From positions 54,757,944-54,821,943 of the forward strand of contig NC_091134.1 in NCBI RefSeq assembly GCF_041381155.1: a stretch of 64,000 bases of DNA. The letters are read 5' to 3'. A program made the translations under genes and the position numbers. This stretch comes from Argopecten irradians. Lineage: Eukaryota; Mollusca; Bivalvia; Pectinida; Pectinidae. Below, one piece after another: positions 47,533 through 62,600 of this stretch (position 1 is the first letter of the stretch; each line of letters opens with the position of its first letter). A model generated the notes under the pieces. The model was not told where the DNA came from. It made no database searches and was given only the letters and a program-made list of their open reading frames with translations.

Positions 47533-48101
47533 AGGGACAATTCACTCAGACTAATTCTTTTACATAACCAAGAAGTGAAATATGACATAAATGTATTGTT
47601 CTATATTTCTTATGAAACAAATAACGTTTAAACATTGACAAATTCCACGTCATTGTTAAGTATTTTAATTAATATCGTTGAAATATCAAATCGTTGATCA
47701 ATACGATTATGCAGGTAGAATATGGACGCTGTCCATATACCCGAGCCAAAGTCACGCACGTTAAACAAATGAATTACATAACCACTGCGAAGGTGATAAA
47801 ATGAATTTGAGGCAAGATAATTCACCTAATAAGGTAAACAAACTATTGTCAGAGTGATTTGAGCAGTTATAGACAAAAGTTGCATTACTCTACGAGCAAG
47901 GGACAGGGTTCGGCATACAAGATGTTCGACCACAATGTGTAATGGCGGACAACGAACGAGTTCGAAAATTTCACACACATGTCACCACCATGGGGTTTTC
48001 AGGCACATCACAGTAAAACCAACTGATCTAAATTCCATTAGAACTGGGTTTTTTCCGATATATGTACAAATGTTAATGTTCTCTTAGAATGAATTGTCCC
48101 T
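47533..48101. mobile_element. 569-bp TTAA-flanked MITE
   Basis: TTAA at 47529-47532 and 48102-48105 flank inverted ends AGGGACAATTCA. No transposase. Same target type as the elements at 22168 and 31132, but different ends. Confidence 0.75.
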
Positions 48102-51100
48102 TTAACACAGGAAAACAACAACAAATGAATCAATGAAAAGCAGTGAATGAAGGGGAAAAACTAAATTAACGAAACAAACACGAAAGGGTAGGCGTGCTTT
48201 TGCTCATCGACAAATATTCTTATATGAATATCAGTGAGCACATTTACATGCATAACTTTTATAAATGTAGATAATTTCATTCTTATCCTTCTCAACTTTT
48301 ATGAAGAAGACATACTCACATATTGTGCACGAACGGAAAAATATTTTGTCACTAATCGAACGATTAAGCTAAGTATATTTTGAAAGACAGTCGCAGGGTG
48401 CTGCAGAATAAACATATTATTTCTAAAATCGGACAAGGTCCGAAAAGTACATGTTCGACACATTGTGAATTGGTCTGTCTCAAATGGGGTAAAATGGTTA
48501 TAGTTTCGTTTTCTCTGGATTTGTTTTGAATAACATTTTCGTACTAAAGTGTTGTTTTAATTAAAAAATAAGAAGTTCTTGTCACTTTGAATTTACAACA
48601 GTAAACAGTATGTTTCCCAAAAAACCTTGGACGATTTAAAACACCTGGTACCACACACGAGATAAACATCATCAAAACAAACAGTTTAATTTCGATGTAA
48701 TATGCATATGGTTGTGAATAACAGGTGTTGCTGCCAATCTTCACAGTAAATTGTATAAAACTAGAAAACATGTGTTTCACTTAACTCTGTGTCATAGTTA
48801 TGTTTATGGATATGCAAAGATATTATAAACATGGCCAAGGATAACAATACCTTTATGGGGAAAATAACATTTTCTTTTAGTTTCCCATGCCAAAATAAGC
48901 ATTATGTAAATAACATGTTTGCTGAATAACACCGGGTTACATTTGATATTTCTTTTAAATAATATTTTTATAATCACTTTTAAACATAAATCATAAGGCT
49001 GTAAGTATAACATTTCTATTTTAGCAAGAAAATGAATATTAAATATATTTCTATATAAGCATCACTCACGAATGATACTAAGGCTTCATTTCATAAGATT
49101 CAGTTTTCAATTGATACATTTCAGAAGTAATCATTGCTATCTAAAATTAACAGTAACAGTAACTACATTTAAGTTTTAAATGAATCAAAGCCAATGTGTA
49201 TATACTTCTCTTAAGTAGTCAGCGAATCCTTTTAATGGAATTAATTAATGACATCGCCTGTGTTTGAATGACGGTGTGATGACGTAGGTAGGGGCTGTTT
49301 CTTTCCTTGAAGTCTGAGATTTGTTGAATTATAACATGATTCACGTCGTCGACACAGGCGCGATGAAGTAAAATCTCAAAGGTGTAAACAAAGAAAAGGG
49401 AATTCCCAATAAATAACTTAAACATGTCACAAATTGTAAAAACGTAAATTTATGTCGTTTTATTTATTTATTTATGTAGTTATTTGTTTTCCTTTCTGTA
49501 ACTTGTTTTGACCATTTTTATTTGCTGTAGTTGCCTGAAAGCTCGTGTTTATATACTCGATAAGTTTATCTTTTAGTTTTAATCTAACAATTGTACAAAT
49601 GTTAATACGTAAAAGATCGGTTTAAAATCAAAACCGTTGAAGAATTCAACCGATTTATACTGATGAAACAAACTTATCAACAAAGCTCACCAGAGTGTAT
49701 GTATCGCAAAACCAAAAACCGACGATATATTATGTAAGAAGAAAGTTCCATCACTCGACACCCACATTCACACTGAACTTTTACATTACCCCTTATTAAT
49801 TCAAAATAGTCCACCAGTTGCTGTGGGCAGGATACATACATGGTCTCAAGATAATGCCCATTATATAATATTGATTCCAACTTTAATTAGATTCTTCTCA
49901 TTTGGGTTGATCCATATTGTATTTTTGTTTAAATCTGATTACATATCTCAGGCTGATATAGTTTAAGCCTGACGAGTTCACGAATCCTGGATTATGGGTA
50001 TTTATCTGTATGTATATGTTATTGTTTACCAACGAGGGTAAAGGGTCACCTGTCACTTCACCTTTCAGTGACCGAAGATTCTTTCATAAAAAATACTTTA
50101 ATCTACAGGGGGTTCGATTCACGGTAGAGATAGTAAAGGCCTTATTTTTCTGGTTATAGATTGATAGCTTAATTACATCAAGTAAAAATATATGAAATGT
50201 TTACGTTCAATACTTCCTTGCCTAATTGATTTATGAGGCCTTTCATGAAATTCAATGGTAACACATCATCATGTCTGAACCTGTCAACATATTAAAAGTA
50301 TATTATCATTAATTCATATCAGCTTGTTCATATATAACCTTCTAATCTGAACTTTCTTGAAGAACATTACCAGACTCCGCTTCAAATATTTTGACGTACC
50401 TTATTCAATTCTGTAGAGCAAACTATCAACAAAATATCTACCTTGAAATTAAAAAACAAAACTCTTTTCATGTGTCGAGAGTCGTCTACAAAATTATCAA
50501 CACTCATCACATTAAAACCAATCGCCTGGCAGTTTTCCAGTACCTCATTGCTTTAAAATAATGTGTAAATGTGACGTTCGACGCTACTGTTGGACAAGCT
50601 TTTAATGGAAAAATCAAAGTTATTGCCAACCACATTTACAACATTGTCCATAAATGTCTTTTGAGTGTAGTTCGTATCAAAACACCCTAAGTTGTCGATT
50701 GGCTGTTGGGACAAGAAAAATAAACACATAACCTTCATAGCACTTCATCTTTTTATTAATGTGTGTAAGGAATATCTAAATATTATGATTGAAATATGTG
50801 ATTAATCGTGCACTATATCATTTATTGAAAATAATCGATTTGCAATGTAAATCTGCCAGGTCGTGTTCCTGGCGACTTTAAGTGATTGCCTGTTTGAACA
50901 TCCAATGACTATCAAATAAAGCTGATTTATTCTAATATAGCTACCAAAATATCACTTTAAACCGCAAATGGATTTAATTGCATGGCATTATTTATTGATC
51001 GATATCTATAGGATTTACAGAAATATTGATGGATGGTTCAGCTACTTCACCTGTGATTTAAGAACCACATAAGGATTTTCCACCACAAAAAAATCAAATT

Positions 51101-51459
51101 TTCCATTAAATTTCGAATTAAATTGACAGCAATGATGTAAAATACAATCAATTGCATTATTGATTAATCGTCGTTACAATCAATATGCACTTGAATATTC
51201 ACAAAAGTAGTGCTTTATTTTCAATGCATGAAATAAATATAGAACATGCTTCAAATGACAAACAAATGATAACGGTTTTGCAAATACTAACTATGATTGT
51301 TGATGACATTCATTATACAAGGTGCTTATTTTGACCATCTCATATTTCATAAGTTTTGGACACCAAACTTCGACTCTTTGGGTCCTTTTGAAAGGCTACA
51401 ATAACTCCATGAAACAGTGTAATTACACTTGCCAACAGGCCGTAGAGTCCGAGCGTTAC

Positions 51460-51465
<6 letters not shown>
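48102..51465. other. Gene-poor region
   Basis: AT-rich, no supported gene, RNA gene or repeat. Confidence 0.4.

Positions 51466-51490
<25 letters not shown>
51466..51490. repeat. Poly(A) run
   Basis: An uninterrupted A tract of about 25 bases. The 150 bases before it do not match a retroelement I recognise. Confidence 0.9.
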
Positions 51491-51599
51491 CATCGTTCTA
51501 ATTTTGGTCACTCTGAGGTCTTATGCATAATTACAATAATATCCCAACAAATATACTAGTAAATAAATATGATTTCTGCATCTAGGTACTTCTATCCAA

Positions 51600-51860
51600 A
51601 ACTGTGAGTCTGGTGGTCAGTATGGTACCGGTTTAGTACCATCTCCTAAATGGGATTGTGGTGAACGACGAACACTGCCGTTTATTGTTAGCCAAACCTT
51701 GGGCCATGTCTGTACACACACTCTTATAGATATAATTAGCATATGTAGTCTCGAGATTATCGCCGCCAGACAACAAACATGGCGGAGAGGGTCATTCAGT
51801 GCGAAACAAGTAAACAAACATGGTGCAATATAATCAACAGTTCCTCATAACGAGCTACCA
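51600..51860. other. GC-richer patch with ATGGCGGAG start-like motif
   Basis: A patch richer in G+C than its surroundings. GCCGCCAGACAACAAACATG then GCGGAG at 51763-51788 resembles a first exon with an ATGGCGG (YY1-like) start, but the frame closes after about 23 codons and no clear donor is present. Several frames stay open on both strands, so coding direction cannot be decided. Confidence 0.2.
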
Positions 51861-54800
51861 TGGCAACAGAGATTAACCTTTGTCTGTCAGTCGTAGTGGT
51901 CCGGATCACGAAATTGCACGTCTGAACATAGAATACTTCCTTATCTAACAAATATTACCGTGTTTACTCTTCTCATAATCCGACTTCACAACTATTGATA
52001 TTTTCAATGATTCATAAACCAAGCAATACATGTTTGTAATATTATTTCTGTACTGAAATTATCTTTTTTTCAATCTATGTAGCTACATGTTTCGTAAAAA
52101 GTGTTTTCTTCTTGCAAAGCGTTCGTAATATTTCAAATATCAAGTTTTGTTTAAATGTTTACTGAAAATCATTTATATACTAATGTTGATCTTATTGGAG
52201 TATCCGTATCAAAATGAATTCCATAATAGTATCTTAATGAATAGTAATTACTTTTATCAATTTAGTGTGTATCATTCACAGTCATGACTATCGTGGAATT
52301 TCGGTACAATCATTGATGAGAGATACATGCTTATAACTAATGTGGAGAAAAGCTAACGGTAATGAACATTCAAAAACATGAATGGAGAAGGTTTCGTGAT
52401 GTTTAATAGAAAGTTGTAAGACTGGTTTTATTCCATCAGTACAGATTATCGTGTCCGGAAATTACATAAGTTATCGTATTAAGCCCATAAAATGGTTATA
52501 CGATGATAGTTGATCTTACTTTTTATGAGATAAGACAGGTTTAATATGTTTTAAAGGGGACAGATCCGACCAATCCTATATATTGATCTGATATCAATGA
52601 TACCAGTAGTAGATATTGCCTTTATTGGACACGCCCTGTAAAGAAACATGTGATAGAATAGATCTAGACTAAATTACTAGTTTCATTCATGAACGGAGCA
52701 AATGTAAACAAATAATTTCCTATTCGATTTCTGAAATTTCATTTGTAGTTTATTTGCTTGAAGTGTATTTTAATAGTGTTGAGTGAATTCCTCGACGTCT
52801 CGCGACAAGGCGTATATCTTGTCCTACGATGATTACTTGGGGATTGTCCCAGTGATTTCATTGACTCATTATTAGTTATTAGCGATAACACTTAATATCC
52901 ATTTAAGGTTTAAATAAACACCTCTGTTGTCTCATATATGCACTCTGTACCACCTGCAAAAGATTGCAATTTCTCATAACAAAAAAATATAGCGACGTTG
53001 TTTAAAATGTTTCGTCTTCAGCTTGTAAGTTTGGTGACAGTAATGATATTGATACACAATCAATAGATACACGTATTTCCTGTGTGACGTTTCGATAACT
53101 GTTACCATTACACTGCCACCTTCATTACACAAATCAAAGATGTCTTCGAGTCAATGTCGATTTCGGCACTGTCGAAGTATACAATGCTGTGCTTTAGCAT
53201 TGTAATTGTGCCTAATTGACTTGGTTTTGCCACTCTTTGCCTAGTACCTAGTCAAACATGTCGATGTCCACCTTCGCCTCGATTTAATACTGATCCAATG
53301 AGGCGTATCCAAATGGTTTCTATTATATGTTGCTTCAGGAGAATAATGCGTATGCTGCATGACCATTTGTCTGATAAAGATGACAATGTACACATCGTAC
53401 ATCATATAAGAACTATGAACAAGTTGTGTAACAGATATCATTACAAGACAGTTATCATAAGCTGATTATGTTATCATATTCATTACTAAAACATTGTCAA
53501 AAATGAAAAGTCATAATTTTTTTGTACATTACTGATAGGATCAGTTGCATGCAGTCTAGAGAATATGAAACCTTTTTATTCACATACTTAGTTAGCATTG
53601 GTAGTAGTTCCTTTCAATGTATTAACGTTGTTTATTACAAATATAATATCGAACGTCTCAGCTGTACTTGTTAGAAATGCCAAAATTATTGTTAACACAT
53701 GAATATAAAACTTACACAATTACAAGCTTATATCGGTGCATTCAACCACTCGTATTACATTTCATGATTTACGTTACATTTAATCCAAACGGAAGTCCTA
53801 TATCTATAAATAACATAAACAGTCATTTATATACGGATACAATGAAAAAGTTAATATGAAAACGAATTAAAAGAGCGTTAGGGTCATATCCGATAGGATC
53901 TGTGTCGGGTACATGTTTTTATTTATACTAGTGAGACTTGCCTGTTTTACTTGTGGAAGCATGAACAACCCGGATCTGATTGGCTAGCTAATGACCTTGG
54001 TATAGGTACTGGTCGTGTCAGTAAGTACCTGGTCATAATGAAATCGCTCATATGAAAATGTCAAATCATTTGGATTTGTGAACCATTTCATTTATTGCTA
54101 GAGATGACATTATGATAATTATGAGCAATTAGATAAAAAGTAAGACCAAGTACAGATTTGACGTCATTTTCACCACTTAACACCTTCCCATAATTGAATG
54201 CTCTGAGTGAGTAAAACTTGACAATAATATGAACTAGCTAACCTCAATACAATCGTAATTAATTTTGATTGATGATTATAAGGCACGTGTAATAATATTC
54301 TTAAAAGAAGCTTTTTGTCAATTTATTTCAACTTTGAATTGTTGCATTTTGAATATTGCATCGTTCTATTTAGCACAGAAGAGATTGAAGTGTAATACAT
54401 TCATGGAAACGAAAGTTGCATAGTATACGATCGTCTTCTCACATATATACATTGTACAGTCACCGTATGTTTTAGAGTGGTGGTGAAGTTGGCATGTATA
54501 GTTTGCAGAGAAATAAACTAATAATGACCATCTTCCAATTATGAGGGTCTAGCCTTTATGGTTTTGTGAACGTTCAAAATAGCAAGTTCACATTTATACA
54601 CATAAATATGTACCATATATGTTTTACTGTATTCATCACTGACGGAAAATAGTTGTATTCTAGAAATTCACCACGTGCGCCGATTCCACTGACTTTACTA
54701 AAATATATATGTTTTAATGAATTTTGTCAGTTGCTTAAAATACATTCTGTACTTTTGGCTCAACCAGAAAGAAAAATGTGGCTAGCCAAAGGCCCATCAT

Positions 54801-54968
54801 TCTAAACCCTCACCAAAATATAGATTATACTTTAAAACACTTAACATGTATTCTCCATTTATCAAACAAAAGCATCTAATATGAACGTGTTTTGCATGTT
54901 ACATCGGTACAAATTAACCACATATCTGTATATATAAATTGACTAGTTTTGTTTCTATTTTATAACAG
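51861..54968. other. Gene-poor region
   Basis: AT-rich, nothing recognised. Confidence 0.4.
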
Positions 54969-55092
54969 GTTGTCAGTGAGGCACGTACATTTGCCCGGAA
55001 CACGTGTCGTATGCCGGACACATACCCGACTACGTATCCCGTTACCAGCAGCAATGCTCTGTCTACAGAGGAACAAACCGCTTGACAAATAG
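54969..55092 (+). other. Possible isolated terminal exon
   Basis: An acceptor-like TTCTATTTTATAACAG precedes an open frame beginning VVSEARTFARNTCRMPDTYP and ending SSNALSTEEQTA. G+C is higher than its surroundings. Other frames are also open and there is no upstream partner exon, so this is only a candidate. Confidence 0.2.
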
Positions 55093-56440
55093 ATACTTGA
55101 TTGATACAGAGCTACACAACTGGGTATAAAGCGGTCCGAAATAGACACAGACTCGTCCATTGACGTACTATCCGGAATTTAAGGGGTTAAACAGACAGGT
55201 TTAGGAAGTCCGTTTGATAATCCAAATGTTTACACAGTGCTCATAAAATCAAATTAAAGGAAATCAGCCTCGTATCGTGGCATGGATACACTTTTTACAT
55301 GTTTGGAAGGAAATTTACATTTGTGTAGGAAGGCGAAATCACATGGCATTGTGTCCAAAACAGCTACAAATAGATAAATAGGCTATACTTAGATTATAAT
55401 AGTTTAGATATTTAATAATGAACTCACAGTTAGGCTTTAAATCAAAACACATAACAACCTAAACATATCTTAGGGAAAGTTGCGAAGAAAGAAAAATCTA
55501 GGAGAAATATCTTGCTCATTTCAGATTTAACATTAGAGTATTGAATATTCATTTGCTACGATAAATTATATTATTCATATTCATACTACTTTTTTATTGA
55601 GCCCAGTAACGCGAAATAGAAACAAAGATATATCATAAATAAATAAGATTTGTATGTAATATTATTTACATAGGCATTTTTGCAATTAACACAGATGGAC
55701 GACTCAGTGGAAAAACCCTTTCCTTTCTCAAATATTACCGACCGGTGAAAAAGTTACTGGCTTATATCTAACCACATGGGTTTTTCCAAGTGTTACGTTT
55801 ATTTGAGATCATTTGAACATTTTGTAGTGTCAATCATGCTACCCTAAAAAACTAGTTTAATAAAACTAGTCTAATAATTATCCCGAATCTATGTATTTTC
55901 TCAGGACCTGCTGAGGGACGATAAACACTGAAAATAACTACACAATGCACTGATAACATTTTTACCAAAACATATTAAAGCCTGACAAAAGCATTCAAAT
56001 GCGATTAAACATTAATAATTTCGAAATCTTTTATGAGACATTCCCCTGAATGCCAACATTCCATTTTTTCTCCCTCTATCAGTATTCCATATTTTAAAAA
56101 AAATCGTAAATGCATGCTTTATTGCCGGCTTTTACAAACCGTAAATATGAATATACAAACAATAAATACTGATTATTATCTTATCACTTGTGGGAACATG
56201 ACATTATTTACACAAAACAAAGTAAAATCAATATTTAATAATACTTTTTTATCATTGAAATTAATTGTACATTTACAATTTTTGACAAATCACAAAGACA
56301 ATCGTGTGCTTTTATAACAACAGACGCCAGTAAATATTGGAGTACTTAGTGTATTATCTCTGTAGATGTGGCTTGGCATGCCAACTTCTGTTATCATTTG
56401 TATTGCTCTTACGTTTTGACAATGGTGACCAAAGGTGAGG
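55093..56440. other. Gene-poor region
   Basis: AT-rich, nothing recognised. Confidence 0.4.
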
Positions 56441-56640
56441 TTTGCTTGTCAATCACTCAGCGGTGTCACAGATAGATCCAGGTATGTATCAACTCACCAG
56501 CCTCTCCACGGAGCCCACCTACACCGACAGGAATGCTGGGATTCTCACCGTGTACCAGCCCCCTTGGGACTTATCTAACACACAAGTGCTGCATCTGGTC
56601 AATGTCCAGAACAATATAAAACTGTTAACCATACTTCAAT
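56441..56640 (+). other. Possible isolated internal exon
   Basis: After an acceptor-like TCAATCACTCAG, a frame with C-rich third positions reads PGMYQLTSLSTEPTYTDRNA and GILTVYQPPWDLSNTQVLHL. Codon choice and G+C differ sharply from the AT-rich surroundings. I do not recognise the protein. No donor/acceptor partner was found nearby, so it may be one exon of a gene with long introns, or a relic. Confidence 0.3.
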
Positions 56641-59600
56641 ACGCCAACCAATGTAAATCTCATACAAATACATTTGTAACTGCCTTACAACGCATAAATT
56701 AGAGATAAACACAATTTGTATTTTTGTAGTAGCTAAGTCCAAAAAGGATGGAACGCTCGAGGAATTATTGTTGAATTTAAATTAGCTATACTCTGTGGTC
56801 GTTCTTAAATTGGTGGAATACAGACTGTATATGACGAGTTTCTAATTTGTCGCGGGTTTGATATTCTTGCGGTTTCACATGACATTGCTGCAAAAATATA
56901 GAAATGGTTAAATAACCTTCAGACTAATCACCTAACTTTAAACCGTTTAGATATGTTTTCCCGCTTTAGTCATAAGCCCGAAAATAACTGGCTACATGGC
57001 ATTTCATTTGACCATTAGAAATATCTTATTGATTCACACGATTGATATTCAGAGAAGGATGTTTAGACAACATGCCTTAGAGAATATGTAAAAGTCGAGT
57101 GAGAATCATATTGCATTCGATTTGTATTCTGAGTGATATTAGTTCCATCATTCTGAAAGATATTTTACTGTAATTCTTAAGTAAAAATCTACAAAACTTT
57201 CTATTTCAATATTCTGCTGTCAAATTAACAAGGAACAATTTGAGTAACTGGTTTGTATAAGTGTATGCAGATGAAACATTTTGTACATGTGAATCCAGTC
57301 AGGTCCGTAACGCAGCAAACATCCAATAAATAAAGACAAGCTACCAGCGAAGTCTTTACAATAATGTAAAATAAGATTACTGTGGGGTACAGATGAAATT
57401 ACATCAACTTACAGAAGGATTCAGAACATATTTACAAAATAAAAAATACAAATAAATAAGAGCAAAGAAAGCAAGATTCAACTGTTTTCACATAAGCAAG
57501 AGTATTATTTGATGTTGGCTTTGAAATAGTCAGTTGACAACACAGTGACAGGGGAAGACTATAGGTACGTACCATGACTATACTGTGTCGTAATTTGATA
57601 TAATCTGTTAACAATTAATCTGTTAACTTTCTTATATATGATAGGACTTATTTTCAGGACAGTATGCAATGTTCAGTTATACTACTGATTCAAATATTAA
57701 TATGTAATTTGACCAGGATTATATTATATATTGTGTGTATGCTTGCACTTCCAGATCCCGTAGTTTAGCGCAGCTTCTTTCTTCGCCGTTCTTAAATTAG
57801 GACAGTAGCTCTGACTCATTAGTTTTATAGAGATAATTATATAAAGGTCTATCTTTTATATTTTAGCATTAAATGTTTTAGAATTTTGTTTGAGTGATTC
57901 ATTAATCATGCATTTTTTTTTATTTTATTTCATTTTTTCTTTGCGGGAGCGCAGAGAAAAAAAGATATCATCTGGTGAAGTAATCATAATAATTCTGACG
58001 TTCTATCGGCTTTATATATTGGTTTTGTAGTAAATAATAGAACAGTTCGAACAATGTGGTCTACCGGGGAAAATACTGTAAAGTATAAATGGTGCATTGA
58101 ATTATGGAATGCCTGCATTCATTTTCTTTTCTCCGTGTCACCGTATTGTGATATTAAGTTATAAAAGTAAAATTGCATTGTACACAAATAACTTAAAAAA
58201 AAACTTCAGGCACAATGAATACATAAAAAGATATTCTATTATTTTCACTTTTTATTTGAAAATGATTTATCATTATTTTTATTATCATTAATTTTAATCA
58301 CACCACTTCTCAACGTAAAATAACAATGTCATTTATTGTATTGTTATTATGACAATAATGGATGTCGAAGATAATTATATGTCTGAGTCGATACCAGGGT
58401 TTTAAACTTTCAGTACAAGGTTGTGTTGAGATGTACAGTTCACTATGACTTGAATGAAACCCTGGGGGAGAGACCCCATTCTATTATTATCATCATCAAA
58501 TCCATTCCAATTTGGATATTTGATTCAGGTAACACTATACATTAAAAGTTTACAAAAAGTTTGTTTTCCGCAATAATAAGTTAATTAAACTCTAACAATA
58601 ACCCTTAACCTACAGTACCCTGAAATCACACAAAAAACTTTATTATTTTTTTATTTTCTCCTACGAGGAAACCTTATGATGACTATGCATTTCTAGATTA
58701 ATTTTAAGTTTGACATACATATTATGCTATGTTATATTTTAGATACATACCGGATAAGAAAAGTACGAGAAAAAGAATGTGTTATTCAATTTTTAAGTAT
58801 AAAGAAACTGAATATGAATGTTTGTATATGTTTTGTATATCTTGGGTTTACAGTTTATCATGATTTACTGGTTTTGCCATTAGTAGTAGCCCCACTTGAC
58901 ATATAAGTTTTGAAAAAAAACCCCGAAAACAAAAAATCTATGGCTTGTTCCCTTAGATCCTATCAAAAGAAATCATGCTGTTGCTATACAATATTTCTCA
59001 GTTGGTGGTAGTGATTCGAAGATGTGCACTTCACCCGACAATATCTAACTATTATCCTATTGTTATTTACGACCTTTGTCTGTGCTATCTAACGGGGAAC
59101 TGTATATGATAGTCGTAGTATTGATAATTGACTTGTAAGCTGTGTAAGAGGAGTTAAGTGTTTATGCTGGGTAACGTACGAGGTGCTGTGTAGGGGGTAC
59201 CACACGCCGGATAATCCTCAACTCATAAATACTCTTATTCTGCAAAGAGTATTACCACAGGAAAAACATATACAGTCGGAACCATTAAATTTATACACAA
59301 ATATATTGAAATCATTTGAAAGGTTTGTTTATATGCCTTCGTTATCTTTATCTCGACCATTTGAACGATTTGCAATACCATAAAGACTTGAATCTGTTTT
59401 GCTGTTGGAAGATTTATTAAAACGTTCGGAAATATCCTCAAACATTTGTGTAATACCTTTATGATACATTACAAACGCTGTTTATTTGTATTGTGTATAA
59501 AAATATATGGATCATGGTTTTGGTTGTCGCATTTATACTTAATAAGTTATGCTGACTAATTAAGTTAATCCACCAACAAAGCTTGTAAATATTACCTATT

Positions 59601-62600
59601 TTACCTGAACTGACCAGAGGTCAATGACACCGTGCACGATATGAAAACTTCTCCTCTGAAAAGGCTTCACTCAACGACCAAAGGACAATAACCCCTACAT
59701 CCATACACATACCGACAGCCAAGTGAGGTATACTGGAGCATTGACCGGGGAATTCTTACACAAATATTATGATTATACGTTCCTGGCTTATAAGATATAT
59801 GGTTTAGGTGAATACTAATACCCAATCGATTACCGACCTAGCAATTTAGAAATTTGTTGAGAACTTAATTTTGACAAATGTATTTTTCTGAGTGATATAT
59901 CCGTATACGACTGTCGTCTATGTGCTATTAGAAGGGAGGGAGTTGTAGTTAAGGAGGTGCTTATAGAATCGTTCACCTCTGGGGTGTTAGCTGTTTAGTA
60001 GTGAGTATTCAATACTATAACAATTCAATTATAGGCAAGTTAAAGATGTCTATGAAGTCAAAGAAATAATGTCTATGTATTTAAGCTGTCTCTAGTACTT
60101 AAATGCATTACATCTTTGCCGTATTTGAATTACCTACGAGATACGCTGTAACAGGTTTTTTCCCTGTCTAATAGGAAATTGCGTTGCCATATATAATGCA
60201 GAGTTGATTATTGAACCGAATATCTTCCACATTACAAAAAGAGCAAGGGTAACCTAGTTTGTTTCTATAGATGTTAGTTATTATATCATAGTTTATTGTT
60301 AGTATTCTATAATAAATTCAAATGTTCTCAATTACCATTTTATAAATAACCTTTAGTGAATGTTCATGGAATGCTTTATAAGTGTTGTTAACCTTACACA
60401 AATTTAACATTTAATTTGATTTGCGTTTTTGTTTATTATTTTCCTATCGATACAGAGTTAAGAGTCAGATTCAATATTATCCTTAAACGCAGTGTACATT
60501 CATACCGCAACCACACACTTTCAATCATTGTCGTTATTAAACTGAATAATGTCTTAGTGATTTACAGCCTAAGATAATGTTACTTCCCTTTTTTTACTTG
60601 TCAACATTATTTTAACATTTATGACGTGTATGTACGTCGTCTAACTTAGATGTTTTGCAATAAAACTTTTTTAATTCGTACTTTCAATTGCTAGATATCA
60701 ATATATCTAATCAGTATTTCTATTTACCTGATTCACATGGTCTTCGGTCTAAATCGGCATTTTAAGATACATGTTAGTATTAAACGCATGATGATACGAC
60801 TGACGAATTCATGTTTCAGATAGGCATCTTGAAATCAGTATGTAGATTATGCCAATCTTTAAAAGTTATACCACAGAACTCAAATAATGTTTTGGGTAAA
60901 ATTATCATACATTTGCGTCTGTCAGTAAAGATAAAGGTATTGAATATATATATTATATAAACAGGCATTGGCAAATATATACGAAATGTTCAATCACAAA
61001 ACGTAATGTAAACGAAAGACCTGAATTATGTCGTAAGTCTTATTAATGTTCACGGATGTGTGAAGTATTTCATGTATACTTGATGGTAAGTACATTTAAT
61101 ACAATTTACTAGCATCTGTAATATATATAAAAAATATTTCTAAGAGTAAACAGGATTCCAATCTACAATGAATGATTATTTAGCGTACTGTTTACAACTT
61201 TGAACATATAATGAAATGAAAAAAAAGTATTTAGGGTCCAATAAAAATATAATCGATCAACGACTACTGTCCGGCGATATTTTTAAATTAAACTCAGGAT
61301 CAAGAAAAAGTTAAAACGATTTTCAGTCTAATGTGAAAAAAAATCGGCCACCGTGACCCCTTCCGCTTGTGTGGTGTAGTAATAAGTCATGCGTACACTT
61401 TATCGTTATCATTGTTACTCTCTAGGCCTACGGGCCATGATCTTATTTTATTATCGCATAATCAGTTTATCGTTTAATTGCTAAGCTAATGTAATATTGA
61501 AATAAGTATTTTGCCTTGTAGCGAACACTAACTTTTGATGTCAAAAAGTTAAATACTTTTCTCATTCTAATCATAGATGAAGCGACCATTGGTTTTTTAC
61601 AAAAATATTAATGAATGATTTCACAAATGAAAACTTATATGAGGTACAGCCGAGTATTCGAGTGTAGTGAGTTGGAATGTGTTATCTGGTGCTTGGCCAA
61701 CACCATCTGAATTCATGCAAATACAATTATTATAACTAACTAAAACACATTATGCGAGTAAAAAGACATGCGTAAGTTAACCAATTAAAAATAATGTACC
61801 GACTGTAGGGGCAAATTAATATTCAAATCAAAACTGATATCTAAATTGACAAAATATTTATCATAGCAGAGCCTGTTATAGAAAACAGATAATCAAGTTT
61901 GCACTTATGCATACATACTTATGTATGTGACTCAGGATTATTTAAGTTTTAAATACACCGCATAAACTCTCGTTATTTGCAGTATACATGTATTAAGCCA
62001 TTTATTTTTTATAAGTTATAAAAGAAAAAAAAAAAACAGAAATTCTGCATTTTTGTTTCGAGAATTCGGGGCCTAATCACTTAGCTATCCCAACTATTAG
62101 AGATAGATCGTCAATAATATTTGTAAAGCTTGTGTCCAATTCTTATAGTGGACAGTTACGGCAATACCTTTATATGTGAAATCAAAAGGTACTGTGATAG
62201 TTTTGACGCTTACTTGTGCAAAAAGAACAGTAAAGTTTTGTTAAAACTCATTACAGATGTCACTGTGACCAAACCTCTGCAAAGCTTGACTCTAATAACA
62301 ATATGTATAGAAAGGCATTGGTTGAACGTTGTGGCGTCTTATATCGCTCAAACGATATTTCGCATATCAGATGATGTTTAGTATATGAGGTTTTCACGAT
62401 TGTACACGAAAAAGTGTGTTCTTTAATCCAAAATAAATTGATGCCAAATTATAATCTATTTTCGGTAATTATTCTCATGAAGATCACAAAATCTGTTTAA
62501 GTATATGTCAACATAAAAAAAACTCATTTGTACCTTGCGAAATATTGCCTATATCAGCAGTTTCGTATGTAGTCTTTTAATGAAAACAAGTATATGTATT

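Noticed and set aside
50105-50120. B-box-like GGTTCGATTC
   Set aside because: No A box or acceptor stem around it.
52553-52580. TTTTAAAGGGGACAGATCC as a MITE end
   Set aside because: No inverted partner was found within about 1 kb.
59183-59250. GC-richer stretch resembling a family promoter
   Set aside because: It lacks the GTGTAACCGAT motif and no family exon follows in either direction.
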